From contig NC_087076.1 of assembly GCF_026151205.1 (NCBI RefSeq), positions 14,865,675 through 14,929,674 of the forward strand: a stretch of 64,000 nucleotides of DNA. The letters are read 5' to 3'. The position numbers and the translations under genes were made by a program. The stretch is from Bolinopsis microptera. Lineage: Eukaryota > Ctenophora > Tentaculata > Lobata > Bolinopsidae. Below, piece after piece: positions 51,801 to 63,663 of the stretch (its first letter is position 1; the number at the start of each line of letters is the position of its first letter). The notes beneath the pieces were generated by a model. It saw only the letters and a program-made list of their open reading frames with translations, did no database searches and was not told the DNA's origin.

Positions 51801-54800
51801 AAACTGGCAAAATGTGTGGCTGTTAAAGTTTAATCCTAGCAAATGCAAAATAATGCATGTTCCATTTAATGAAAATCCCCTTCAAGAATATGTATTTAGT
51901 GGTGTTACACTTGAATGTATTGAAGCAGAGAAAGATCTTGGAGTTTTAACTTCTTCAGATTTGAAATGGTCGAAACATATTAAAAGTTGTATTAGTAAAG
52001 CAAACAGTATGATTGCATGGGTTACAAGGAATCTCATTATAAGAGAAATTAACGTTATGAGAAATGTTTATAAAACTATAATAAGACCCCACTTGGAGTA
52101 TTGTGCTCAGTTGTGGTCTCCACCTGCCTGCCATGGGAATTGGGCTACTATCATTGAACTGGAAAATGTCCAGAGAAGGTTCACACGCCTTATTGATGAT
52201 ATTGGAACACTTCCTTACATTATTATTATTAAATCTAAAATAGCTAATAATTTAATAAATTATTAACAGGCCCCTTAACGTGGGCAATAATATACGCTTT
52301 ATAAATTATATAAACAAATTGAAGTCTATTTTCCAATGTTGTTAAGTGTCTCTTTAGATCTGTTTTGGTCTTTCGTGGGAGTTCCCACATTTGTTGGTTG
52401 AGAATGCTCAACATAACATACATGATGCTTGACTGCTTTATTGACCCGGACAGGCACCGGGGGCAGACATCCCAACACCAGTGCGTTGGGACATAGTGTT
52501 GGTCTGCTTCAGGACGTGTTAGATCCTAGAGAAGCCGCCATCCCCTCTACTGCTTTAGCTCAGCGGCAGCATGAGCCCTGGTTTCCTGCCACATTGGTAC
52601 CTCTGAAAGTACAGAAAAGTGGTGGATTTCGGGGTCCAGGATACTCCCTCTTTGTTCTTTATGGTGGTAATATTTCTCTGAGATGTTTGCAGAGTCTTTA
52701 TTTCATGATCTTTCTAGTCGGATAAATCCTGGAGAGCATCATTTTGTCCCCAAAGAAATTCGACTCTCCTAATGAATGCTTTTTGTGTGCTGCTTTTTGT
52801 TAACACTTCATCTAGATAGGAATGTGAGTCTGCCCCACCCAGCTCTTCTTTAAGTTGCAGGTAACTGGTGTCTTGCACCTCCAGACACAGTAGGAGCTGG
52901 TGTATGGGGGAATCAATGAAGCTGTTACAGAAACGACAGGCCTCACCACTGCCACCACCCATGATCTTTTGGATATTCGCAAAGAGTGGTGAGCTGCCGT
53001 GAATGTAGTCCATTATTCGGCTGTCCAGATTTTTACTCGTGTTGTGCCCGAATAAAAAGTTGTTTTTGTCTAGGAGCAGCCCACTGTTTTTAGAGAAACA
53101 AATTTTAGAGAAACAAATTTGAATTTTGATCTTTATTACAGATTAAACATATCATATATAACCATAAAAGCCGCGCGTCGGCTGATTGCTTCAACTTGGA
53201 TTGGTAGTAATTTCAGTTTACAGAAGCTGAAGGACGGCAGCTCAAAAGCCCCAGTGAACCATCGGAAAGATCAAGGACTCGAGTGCCAATAGTGGCTTTT
53301 TCGAACCCATTTTCGCCGATTTGCTGTGGCCCAGATGAGCCGCGCCCTGCTGCTTAACGGCACATGGTGGTTTTTGTTTAAATACTTATTTAAATTTAAG
53401 CGATAATTCATTTGGTGGTTTACAGTTTTTGAATCATGTTCATCATTTATTTTTCGTTCAATTATCACGTTTTTACAATTCAGTCATACCATGCATAGTC
53501 AACATTGTTGAGGCAACCAGCTTCCGCAGTTCAATAATTGGAGACCGAAAAATATAAATTGATCGAAATTTACAATTCATCGTTATCAAATATAGTCAAT
53601 AATATTCTTGATTCCATTTAGTACATAATAAGTTGGTTTTATTCTCTTGCAACACTACTGCACAACAAAAACTGCGCCTGTCCACCAGCAACAGCGCAGT
53701 CATAGGTGTGCAGCCAAAGCTAGGCCACACACCCATGGCCGCGCCGGTTAAACAACTCTATATTCAATCGTTATATTAGGAAATTTTAGTTAATTCTTTG
53801 ATCACTCTTCAGTGCCGGTGGGCAGGCGCCCCGCATAGTTGGCTTTCCAAATTTACAGTCTCAAGAAAGCCGAAACGGTAATCGAGTCCCGGAGCAGAAC
53901 ACACATTTAAAAATTGAAAAATTAAAATAAAAATAAAAATAACAAATTAGAAATTAAAAATTAAAAATTACATGACTACGAGAGTCCAGACAGGCGACAA
54001 CCACACAAACCGGACGAAGAGAGGACCCACTCCTGAATTCGACATATAATGAATTGTTGAAAACATAATGATTCCTACACTAATATGATCTTGAGGCATG
54101 CCCTGCATGTACTGTGCGAGTGCATTGTAAATAATATCTGATAAGATGGGCCAAAAATAGCGGCACAGCGCGCAAAATGCGCGGCGTGACCGCCGAAATA
54201 TTATACTTTAGACATTAACATTTCAATCGGCTTTAGCGCTCAGCATATCTTCATTGAGTAGACATTAGAATTTCAGTTCGTTGGAATCGAAGTTCAGTTC
54301 ACACCAATCTATTTCGTCGTACCTGGACTGCATGCCGAGTAACTCCTTTTTTATTGTGGATTTCACAAGGTTCGTTGATGTAGAGAAGTTGATATTGCTA
54401 GCAGTGTTTCTACAATCGTTCCACATTTTTGTCGATTGATATATGAAGGAGGTGGATGGGGTTGGAGTGATGAATCGATCAGCACGTCTTGATGATCTGT
54501 TAAATAAATGATCTGTTTTGATCTTTGTGATCACACCGAGTATCTTGGTCTCCTTGTTGTTACTGACAGTTCTGCATTGCAGATTTGTTTCGATGCTGTC
54601 AATCCAGATCTTATTTTTATAGCTCATTATGTCTGCCTGAGTGTAATATTAGGCTAGATCCTTGAAATGTTGCTGCGTTAGGTCTATCATTCTGGTTCCG
54701 TGTGACTTATTTTCTTTCCAGGACATGAAAACTTGGTATTCTGCTTTCATCAACTTGGTAGAGGGTAGCTGAAAGATTGTCACCTTGTGTGAGTATTTAG

Positions 54801-56072
54801 CACATGAATTTAACCGAGAGAGCTTCGAGTTGCACATCCAGTGGTGGTAGGTGGAGAGCAAGTTCGGTTAATTCCCTTTGTGGGTTCAGGACTGATCCAG
54901 ATATTTTTAGAATTATTTTATTCCAGAAGCTTTTAAATTGATTGAGACACTTGTGAAGCCAAATAGGTGCTGCGTAGAACAGTTTAGCGAGGACCATTGT
55001 CTTAAGGAGGAGAGTGAGGCTGTAAACGTTTAGACCATAGTTGCGGTTGGTTGATTTTGTTATTAATCCCCACTTTCTTTTGCATTCTTTAAGTTTTTGA
55101 GACGCATGTTTCTTGAAATTGAGGTCCTCATCTACTATTACCCCAAGGACCTTCGTACTTCTGACGTAGTTGATGCTTTTCCCATTAATACATAATTCTG
55201 CAGGTTTCTGTTCTTCATTATAGGCTGCAGTTTTCAAGATTATTGCCTCTGTTTTATTTGTATCACAGTTCACTACTAGCTTGTTCTTGATGCACCACTT
55301 GCTAAGTTGGTCACATACCATCTGCATTTTTTCATGGCATCCGGAGATGTTCTCAAAGGAAATCATAAGTGTACCATCATCAGCAAATTTGTAGCAGCTT
55401 AGATATCTTTTTACCTCTTCCGGGGTGTTGTGCGTCATGTCTGCTATGTATAGGATAAAGAGGAGAGGTGAGAGTACAGCCCCCTGAGGTAGTCCAAATA
55501 TTGTGCATTTTCTTTTTTCTCCTTTATGGTTGTTCACTTTTAGACATATCGTCCGGTTGAACAGGAAACTTCTCAGCACGTTAAGAATATTTCCTTGAAT
55601 ACCGAGAGTTGATAGTTTGACACATAGTGATGGAAGATGAACACTGTCAAATGCCTTTTCGAAGTCAAGGAAAAGCACTATACATGCCAGCTTCTGTCGT
55701 TTAACTTCCTCGAGGTTAGCCAGCATTCTGAAAAGATATCGCGTTGTTGATCTCCCTCCAATAAAACCTTCCTGATCTTCATCAAGAGTTCCTTCAATGT
55801 CCAGGAAGAGTCTCAATCTTTTACTTCCTTGCAGTGAAAGGTTGGATGCCTTACAGATTACAACACTCGCAGAGAGACGGGTTAGAGGAGATTTGATTGA
55901 AGCCTACAAAATTGTAAATGGATTGGTTGAGTATGGAAAAGATATTTTCAATTTAAGTAGATCGGGAGATAAAATTGTTAGCACTAAATCTAACAATATT
56001 GATAGAAATATTAAAACCTTGTCTATAAATATTTATATAAAAACCCGTGTGTTGCCAAGAGAAAGGGAATAA
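51796..56072 (+). pseudogene. CR1-like reverse-transcriptase C-terminal fragment, split by a later insertion
   Basis: Left part 51796-52208 encodes WLLKFNPSKCKIMHV, EKDLGVLTSSDLKWSKH, RPHLEYCAQLWSPP and ENVQRRFTRLIDDIGTLPY; right part 55833-56072 continues SERLDALQITTLAERRVRG and DLIEAYKIVNGL, as expected for one contiguous domain (QRR-T-LI...LPY-ERL--L---L--RR-RGDLIE-YKI). The 3.6 kb between them is a separate minus-strand element flanked by a near-perfect 10 bp duplication. Confidence 0.85.
52219..55822 (-). mobile_element. Non-LTR retrotransposon inserted into the CR1-like fragment
   Basis: Flanking duplication acttccttac (52209-52218) and acttccttgc (55823-55832). The reverse-transcriptase ORF (54797-55816) shows GFIGGRST, catalytic box A FLDFEKAFDSV, GLPQGAVLSPLLFILYI, box C YKFADDGTL and TKVLGVIVDEDL. 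A downstream frame (54265-54630) gives RADRFITPTPSTSFIYQSTK and KMWNDC. A further minus-strand frame (52714-53013) has a Cys-His cluster CRFCNSFIDSPIHQLLLC of the kind found at the end of such polyproteins. On the minus strand the 3' end closes in (TAA)n next to the duplication. It is 5'-truncated at about RT level. Whether all 3.6 kb came in one event is inferred from the flanks. Confidence 0.75.
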
Positions 56073-56632
56073 ATATCTCATGAATTTGATTTTATCTAAT
56101 TTTTTATTAACGGTTTTTAACATTTTAAACTTTTTAAAAAACTTATTAATTTAATTTCTACTATATGTAAATAAATTATGACAATTATGTTAGTTATAGA
56201 ATTTGTTTGTTTTTTAATGACGAAGGCTGTGAAATGTTCACAGTTCTGATAATGAGGAAATCAGAAAGAATGTTTAAAACTAGTGATGATGTTTATGTCA
56301 TTATTCTTAATCTAATATTGTATTTGACACCAAAAGGTGGTATGTTTCGGACGAAGTATTAGGAAAGATTGAGGGATTAAACTATGCTACTAATAAAGAG
56401 AAGCACAATGAATATATAATGTGTAATTCTCATGTTGCTAAAAAACACTTTATTAACTTATATAGTAGTGGAAAGTATGTAAATTAGATTCATTTTTAAC
56501 TTGGTTGTTCAGGCCATGCAATAGATTTTAGATAATTATAAAACTATAGTAGATATATTTTTGATGATGTGTGATGATGTTTGTGTCATTATATTTTGAT
56601 TTGATTTGATTTGATTTTTTCAAATATTAGAA

Positions 56633-56692
56633 CCGTCGACGAGTCCAACTCGGCGCGCGTCCTGGTAGGTTATAAACCTACAATACTAGAGG
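56633..56692. repeat. Copy of the 41 kb CpG repeat (gtcgacgagtccaactcgg)
   Basis: accgtcgacgagtccaactc followed by ggcgcgcgtcctggtaggtt matches 41041-41100 almost exactly, showing that the arm of the 40.5-41.2 kb cluster is a dispersed repeat. Confidence 0.85.
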
Positions 56693-58599
56693 TATTTTTG
56701 ACCGTAGAATCGATTGTATCACATTGTATCGTGACCCCCCACTGTCGTTTCACTATAGTGTAGAGTTTCAACAATACAGGGGAGCCGCGCACTCGTGCGC
56801 GGCAGGTCATACAAATATGACAAAGATGAAAGAATCGATTAAAAATCATTTTGAAATGATAAGTCTGAGTTTCCCCGGGTAACATTTTTGGGCAAAATAA
56901 GCCAAAAAACATGTTTTGAACTTTTGAGCAAGTTAATTTGATTGGCATATCAGCAAAATTTGCATAAAGATAGCTAAAATACAGCCGTGCATGGTCAAAA
57001 TGTGCCCCTTTTTGCTTAGAGTTTAAATAATTTTCTGCAGTTGTATTAAATTATCAACCCGAAACTTACTGTGCGGCGCTTTGACCATTGTTAATTGTTA
57101 ATGGTCTGGCCCGGCGCGCGCTACTTCGTAGCACTTGCCATCAAATATTTCGAGAAGAAAGCGGCGCGCGCTACTTCGAAGAAATTTAGACGAATAACAT
57201 CCGTCAAGGCGGAGCTCAGCCTGTCATTACAGCCGCGCAAAAGATCACGTGCACGCTAACTATCAATATGCAATAAGAAAGAAGTGACGTATGTGCTATA
57301 CTACAAAAGCCGCACGCTGAGTTAGATTGTAAAATCTGAAAATTTGTTTCACTAGTCACATCGTGATCGTGTTTGCCTACATTTTTTCTTTCTGAGAAGT
57401 ACCCATTTCATATACTTTATCGAAGTTTGAATATTGTTACTAGGCAAGCGAGTATTGCTTAATCCAGTATATGTGATAGTAAACTCTACCCATCATTTGG
57501 AGGACTTCGCCGCTTCGACGCGCCGCGCGAACTAGCATTCTTGCTTCGCATCGTCGTCGATCGTTGCTTTGCTTCGCAGAGCAACGATTTCGACGGATTG
57601 ACATCGTCAATCAACCCATCATCTGAGGTATTACATAATTATTCCTCTTTTAAACAACAATCTCGCCTAAAAACTCTGTTTTTCAACTTATTTTGTAACG
57701 CCGCGCAAAAAGTATTACCACAGTCCCTGCAAATTCCTATGCATAACTTTTATTTATATTTATAACTTCTATTTATAAAGGCATGAATCACAAACATGCA
57801 ACAGCATAACCACAGTCACAGTTTGTACATTGTAGCACGATGCACTACTTGGTCTTACTGGGCCGCGCTCAGCCTGTCATTCCGCCGAATCTCTATTCGG
57901 TTTATGAACATAATAGCCTGAGGTCCCCAGGTAATACTGGGTCGCGCCGCGCATTTTCTCGCTACCACCACGTATGCAGATTGGCGAGATGCAAAGGATT
58001 GACATCGTGAATCAAAGTCACAGTTAAATTTTAGCGATAACAATTGAGATAAGAAAGTTTAATCGTCGATACACTTAAAAACATTTCCTGGCAGATCATG
58101 ATATTAAGCTGTAGGTAGGTCTCAATAAGTAAAACAAAATTTTAAGTAAAACAAAATTTAAATTTTATTTTATTTTATTTTTTAAATTTTTTTTTAACTA
58201 GAGATAGTTTAGCCACATTTAGTGACTAACGAAAAATATGTCAAACAGTATATATATACATTCAATTAAATCAAATTTAAATTTTATTGCCATTACAATG
58301 AATAATGATATAACTATAACTATAAGAACAAATATAAGTAGAAATCTGATAATAAACTTGTTAAGTACAAGTACAACCCAAAATGCCACCCAACTAACAA
58401 AATGAAAAGAGCTAGATGTTCATATTATACATTATATAATGTATAGTTCTTCAAACGCGCATACTTAGGCTGTACGAAAACAGCTACGTCATATTGAAAA
58501 CAACATCATTTTTGAAAAACGAAAATAAATTTTATCAAATTTAAAAAATAAACAGTGGTCTGCGAGTGGTCGATCGAGTTACTGATGGTCTAACTACAA
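56693..58599. other. Repeat-rich non-coding region before the receptor gene's 3' end
   Basis: Contains dispersed CpG-rich pieces shared with 40-41 kb (hairpin copy about 56725-56820; ggcgcgcgctacttcg blocks at about 57110-57180; gattgacatcgtgaatcaa at about 57998), the MITE at 57497-57613, and AT-rich DNA. No gene seen. Confidence 0.65.
57497..57613. mobile_element. Second copy of the TTGGAGGACTTCGCC MITE
   Basis: Begins TTGGAGGACTTCGCCGCTTC and ends GACATCGTCAATCA, with an internal gttgctttgc...gcagagcaacg hairpin that the 39.6 kb copy lacks. It is flanked by acccatcat on both sides (57488-57496 and 57614-57622), an 8-9 bp duplication. Confidence 0.88.
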
Positions 58600-61500
58600 C
58601 TAATGATTTTTTAAGTCCGGCTGCGGTTCAGATGCAGTCCCAACTGCCATTTGATTAACAGTGGGCTCCATTTCTTGTAGTTCTATGCCTGGATCTACAA
58701 CGGCATTTGCATTTTCTTGAACTCTATTCGATCGTCTTAACTTGATGAGTGATAACAGGTTCATCATTCCTGTTCTTATTTTAAAGTATATTGAATAAAT
58801 TAATGTTTCCATAGAACGGTCATAAAGGATAGGATTTATGACTGAGTTTATTGGAAGGACTAAGAGCGAGAAAAAGGAGTACCAGTCTGTTGCATCAAAA
58901 ATATCTAAATAATGAAAGCAGCAGACTATAATAAAAGGTACCCAACACACAAAGTCAGTGAAAATGATCCAGATGGTGATTCGATGAAGTTTGGCGTTTA
59001 TTTTCGTAGCTGTTTTGTCTGTATTGTTCATGGTTACTCTTTTGGTCGATTTTCTAGTTGTTGTCACTACCGCACCATACGAAACTCCGATCACAACAAA
59101 GCACATAAAGTTGAGACTGAGTAAAACAAAAACAAAAATTCCCTGCGGTTCATCTTTTCTGACAAAATACTTAAACAAGCACACTGCATCGTTACCATAA
59201 AATGATTGACGCTTGTACGAAATTCCACCATAATCATATGAAAACATGGGCTTCACCAAAGTCTCAATCTGTACCCATGTGAGGTCGTCCACCGTCATCC
59301 TGCCATAGTATTCATGCAGTATAGACAACAGAATTTGTTTGTTAGGACATCCATGAAATAAAGTATTTGATGCTTCAAACCTTATTCCGTTGACAAAGAA
59401 ATCTTCCAGTCCTTTTAAAAGAGGTGTCAATGAGATCACCAGAGAGACGGTTAGTATTATGACACCCATACCCGCCAACTTCTTCAAGCTTGCATTTGTT
59501 ACACTTTTCGGGATCATGAAGTCATTTTTAACCCCTGACAACCTATGTAAACTCAAGAAGGTCATGGAAAATAACGAAATATGTGAAGCTGTTGTACTTA
59601 TGGCACCAAGGGTGACACACGTGTCACTAGAAATCCAGTCTAAGTGTGTCAAGCAGTATTTTGTGCCATAGTAGCTGTCATAGACGATGATGACAGTGAT
59701 ATAAAATCCTATTATAAAATCTCCTAAACTTATCAAGGCGATCAGACCATTATTTAGCAGTGCTGGTTCTGATTTGCATTTCGATATGGTTGAAATGTTA
59801 TTAAACAATGACATTCCATTTAAAACGATCGCTAAAATCCCAACAACCCACGCTACAATCCGAATAAAATAGCTCCTAATTAGTCTCTGTCCACAAGTAT
59901 CATTACATTCATCTGACATGTCAGCGCAGTTGATAATTCCATCACACTTTTGTGTTATTGGCAGATACTGTTTAGATGTTTCACATTGGTAATGGTTGGA
60001 GCACGAAGATTCATCTGATGAATCTCCACAATCATCAACCAGGTTGCAAATTTTATCATATGTGAGACATTTGTTATTTTCACATCGAAAAAGGTCACCG
60101 CCAAGTTCACCTGTCCTGTGATCTCTGAGCAAGAAAGTAAGTTTACCATTGCTACCTTCAGTGAACACTCTTTTGTTTTCAAACTGTCCTGGGCATGAGT
60201 TCCACAATATTTGTCTAGTGAGGGGACAGATAGAGTTATTACTGCACCGACCAAGACAACTTAAAAAAACATAGTGTTCTCCATAAACGTGTCTACAATC
60301 GATCATGGCATCTGGCACCATGAATTCATAATTTTGTTTGTTGCAGCCGAAAATTTTGTTCGATTTAAGATGGATTGCAGGAGAACATGCGCTCTTTTTC
60401 AAATACTCAACATCTTTCAAACCCTTTAGGCAATAGAAAAGCCTCACTCTGCCTTTCTCATCTCTTAGGGCTGTAGTGACGGGTGTGATCGTTTGCCTCG
60501 ACATGAAGCAAATTTTATTTTCATTATGACAGGATTCCTTTTTGTCACAGAGATCAGCGAACTCAATGAACTGTTGGTCGATGTTGTAGCACAGAAATAC
60601 TTCCTTACAAGGACTGTCATATCTTACATATCGAGCCGTAACTCCCTGTCCACAGGTAGGCCAATTGTCTACTTCGTCTTCACCACCCAGGCAGTCATTA
60701 ACCCCATCACCAACCCATTTCAGCGGAAATGGAATCTTATCTTTAACTGTTGCCCCTATAAACCTCCGATAGAATTTTTTGGTGGTCATGTGGCCACACT
60801 GTTCATGCAGTTCGTCACTTAAGTCCTCACAGTTTGCCTCACCATTGCACATGAAATGTTTATGAAGAAAACAAGACAAACTGATCTGAACACAGGCTTT
60901 ATCAAGTCCATCATCACAAATTTGAGGGATCTTTGGGGGTTCACCACGAATAAATCCAGACCCGCTTCTACAGATAATCTGTTTTGCAATGGACGACATG
61001 AAAGTGTTTACTGGGCAAATAACACCAACTCTCAAAGGGTCTGAACAGTTTGTTTGATCAAAGTAATTTTCACAAAAGTATAAAGGCGACATGGTTGTAC
61101 TGATTTGTGAAGCAGTATATCGTGCAGCACATCTGGAGAAATTATAAAGGGGCTCTCTCATTCCCGTCTGTAAATTGAAGCAGGTTGTAGAATTTTCATT
61201 TATTGAGCAATCTATATCGAATGACTTCTCCAAACATTCGTCAATCCCGTGGCAGATTAGATAGGGGGGCAAGTAGTGTCCGGATTCACACCAAACTCCA
61301 TAACTATAGCCGTTACAGAAGCTCTCATCAGAGCAGCTATGATGATCACCTGTACACACTGAATTGCATTGTTCAGAGTAACCTGTACAGTATCTCTCAT
61401 CTAAATCTGTGTTGAGACAGTCATTTTTGCCGTCACAAACTTGGAAATTAATACCAAAGAGCCCATTGAAGTTTAAATCTGGAATGTGGTAATACCTGTT

Positions 61501-62755
61501 TCCATTTAAACAGAAATATCCACACGGGTAATCACCTGGAGAAAAAAAAATTTAAAAACACGATTGATTGAATCTTCAAGAGAATCTACCAATTCATCCT
61601 GGTCTAACATCACTTAGTATAATTTTTCCCGACCGAGCTTTGGCAAAAGAGTTTTTTCGATTTGTTCGCTATTATATATACTGGAACACTATAATTTATT
61701 TCGTACGATATTGTAGATGGTTTTTCATGGTATCACCGGAAGACAATACGTTTTCTACATTTTTCCCCAAGCTGACTCCTCCATTGATACCACAAGCTTG
61801 GTAGAAGTGTGGATCACCTTCACAGAGAACATCCACTGTGGCAAGAAAGCCCCTGAAAGTTGAATCTCTTTAATGAACGAGGTGCTTCAATTTTAACACA
61901 GATTATGGAGCACATGGCCTGAGAAGTTCAGTCTTTATGAGTTTCGGGTAAATCTAAGGCGAGTTACTAACAAAAATTAACTTGGTCGCCTTTTTTTGGG
62001 ACATCCTGTATATAGTTATTTAATTTATTAATTAGAAAGTTGCCTTCCAGGGTAAACAGATTGGACCGAACGCTGATCTGACCGAACGCTGAAAGGGCCA
62101 AATAATACAGATTTTGTTTCCAAGTTGGTGGTTTTCTTTTCAAGGAAGATCCGAATAAAAGTTATTTTATCAGAAATGGTAAAATTTGTGAGATGAGTGA
62201 GATATAATTGTTTACTTCTTATTCAATTTAAAACTAGATATTACATTTTTTTGGACATTTTATATAAAGTTTAAATTATCACTTTTGTGACCACCATGCC
62301 AGCCGCTTTGACGTCGGCAATTTTTATTTTTAATAATATGGGTTGTTGATATAAGCGGGATATAAATGATTTATTTCATTTCCTTTCAATAAATTTATAT
62401 AGAGCACTAACCTTCCTAATTGCACATGCAAGATGTTGTAAATCTGAGACGAGTTGATACAGTTGTAGGTATTATTATCCTTAAGATACTCGTGTGGCGG
62501 CGGAATGTCACAAACGTATTTCAGGAAACCTCCTACTTCCCTGATTTCGCAGTCTCCTGAAATTAGCTTATTAAAAAGTTTGAATTTTTAACCATATCCT
62601 GAATAATGAATGAGTAATTTACTTTTTATACTTTTATATCATGTTTAAATGTTTAAAAAGTTACCAGCATTTGAAGGGGAGATGGGGTCAAGATTCTTTT
62701 GCGACGAAATAATGTCATATAAAACGACGAAAGCTAGTGGCAACAAAAGTTTCAT
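58600..62755 (-). CDS. LDLa/Cys-rich rhodopsin-class seven-transmembrane receptor, complete, four exons
   Basis: Exons in coding order: 62755-62665, 62556-62412, 61852-61818 and 61535-58600, total 3,207 bp, exactly 1,068 residues plus stop. A signal peptide (MKLLLPLAFVVLYDIISS) precedes about 620 extracellular residues rich in Cys. At least two clear LDLa modules end it (CNLVDDCGDSSDESSC and CDGIINCADMSDEC), with degenerate LDLa-like units upstream (CNGEANCEDLSDE; WVGDGVNDCLGGEDE). No leucine-rich repeats are visible. The 7TM part runs from about residue 645 to 1000: TM1 VVGILAIVLNGMSLFNN, TM2 ISLGDFIIGFY, TM3 ending LSLHRLSG (a changed DRY), TM6 FVCWVPFIIVC, TM7 LPINSVINPILYD. TM6-7 resemble LGR/relaxin and GRL101 receptors. 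A long second extracellular loop and a 70-residue tail follow the pattern. The ligand is unknown. Confidence 0.94.
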
Positions 62756-63144
62756 TTGAATTTCAAATGCAGGCAAGGCTTCTCTGTCAGCCTTTATATA
62801 CGCTATTACACCCATACAAATGCTACTGTTCGTAGGCGCTAAAGCAATATCCAACATCAGGTCACGCTGCTCTCTGCTATTGCTCTAATGATCCAAATGA
62901 TTGAAGCATCTGCAAGGTGAGACTAAGATCTGAGTCACCCACGGGGCACGGAGGTTGTTTAGCAGCCTTCCTCTTGAGTGAGGTAAGGAGTTCATGTATC
63001 GTTGTGGGGTAACCAAGTCTGGAGCATGGATGTGTCTTTTAGTTCCAAGGGAAAGGGTGTTGTTTGAGAGATCGAGGTAGCAGTGGCAGGGACATTTAGT
63101 AGATTCGTTATAATATCCTGAAAGTTTGAGGGTGATTGCTGAAA
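62756..63144. other. Upstream region of the receptor gene
   Basis: Apart from the TATA element, an ORF of 108 codons on the minus strand (62885-63211) contains short coding-like words but no known domain; it overlaps the dispersed repeat and is not called as a gene. Confidence 0.45.
62793..62800 (-). promoter_or_regulatory. TATA box of the receptor gene
   Basis: On the minus strand the sequence gcgtatataaaggctgac lies about 38 bp upstream of the start codon at 62755. This predicts a transcript start near 62765-62770 and a very short 5' UTR. It is the only convincing core promoter I can see in the window. Confidence 0.6.
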
Positions 63145-63390
63145 ATGTAGAAGATAGATTTTTAGACTCAACGTTTAGGGCACGAGATTGAAAATCGTAT
63201 GTGCAATGCAATTACACATAATATGCGCTGACCTTTGACTGGTGATAATTTCAGCAAGGAAAAATATTTTTCCATGGGACCAAAAGCAGCTGATAGATAT
63301 CACTCCCCTCTATCAGAAACAACTATAAAATCAATTTTGAGAGAATTTCTATGAAGATCCCGGCTCCCGGGGATCGTCCCCCTTAATCTT
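63145..63390. repeat. Dispersed foldback repeat, copy 2
   Basis: Counterpart of 50925-51160. Shared pieces include ctatcagaaacaactataaa, ttttccatgggaccaaaagc, tcaattttgagagaatttct and gatagatttttagactcaac. Relative to copy 1 one half is inverted and one half direct. Confidence 0.75.
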
Positions 63391-63516
63391 GCACTTTAAA
63401 AATTCAAAGTCGGGTTGAGATGAATTTAACCATCCTTATTTAAAAAAACTTTATCAATATCATTTTATTTTACAATAACCGTGTCTTATGCAGCTACAGG
63501 GTTATCGTGCATATAT

Positions 63517-63663
63517 AGCATTGGGGTTTCAAACGTTTGACGTTCAATATGTTGAGGTTTGCTATTCTTTCCAACTTTTAAAACATAAACTTGTAAAAGC
63601 TGACATCTAACATGGCACTGTTTTCTGCGGCTTCATACGTCAAACATTTGACACCCCAATGCT
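63517..63663. repeat. Short inverted repeat (27 bp arms)
   Basis: agcattggggtttcaaacgt (63517 on) and the inverse acaccccaatgct with caaacatttg (63637-63663) pair over 27 bp with two mismatches across a 93 bp loop. It may be a small MITE; no flanking duplication was found. Confidence 0.55.

Noticed and set aside
61980-62020. Second mariner-type element (gggacatcctgtatatag)
   Set aside because: Only one end is visible; no opposite end or TA-bounded partner was found, so it is listed only as a possible solo remnant.
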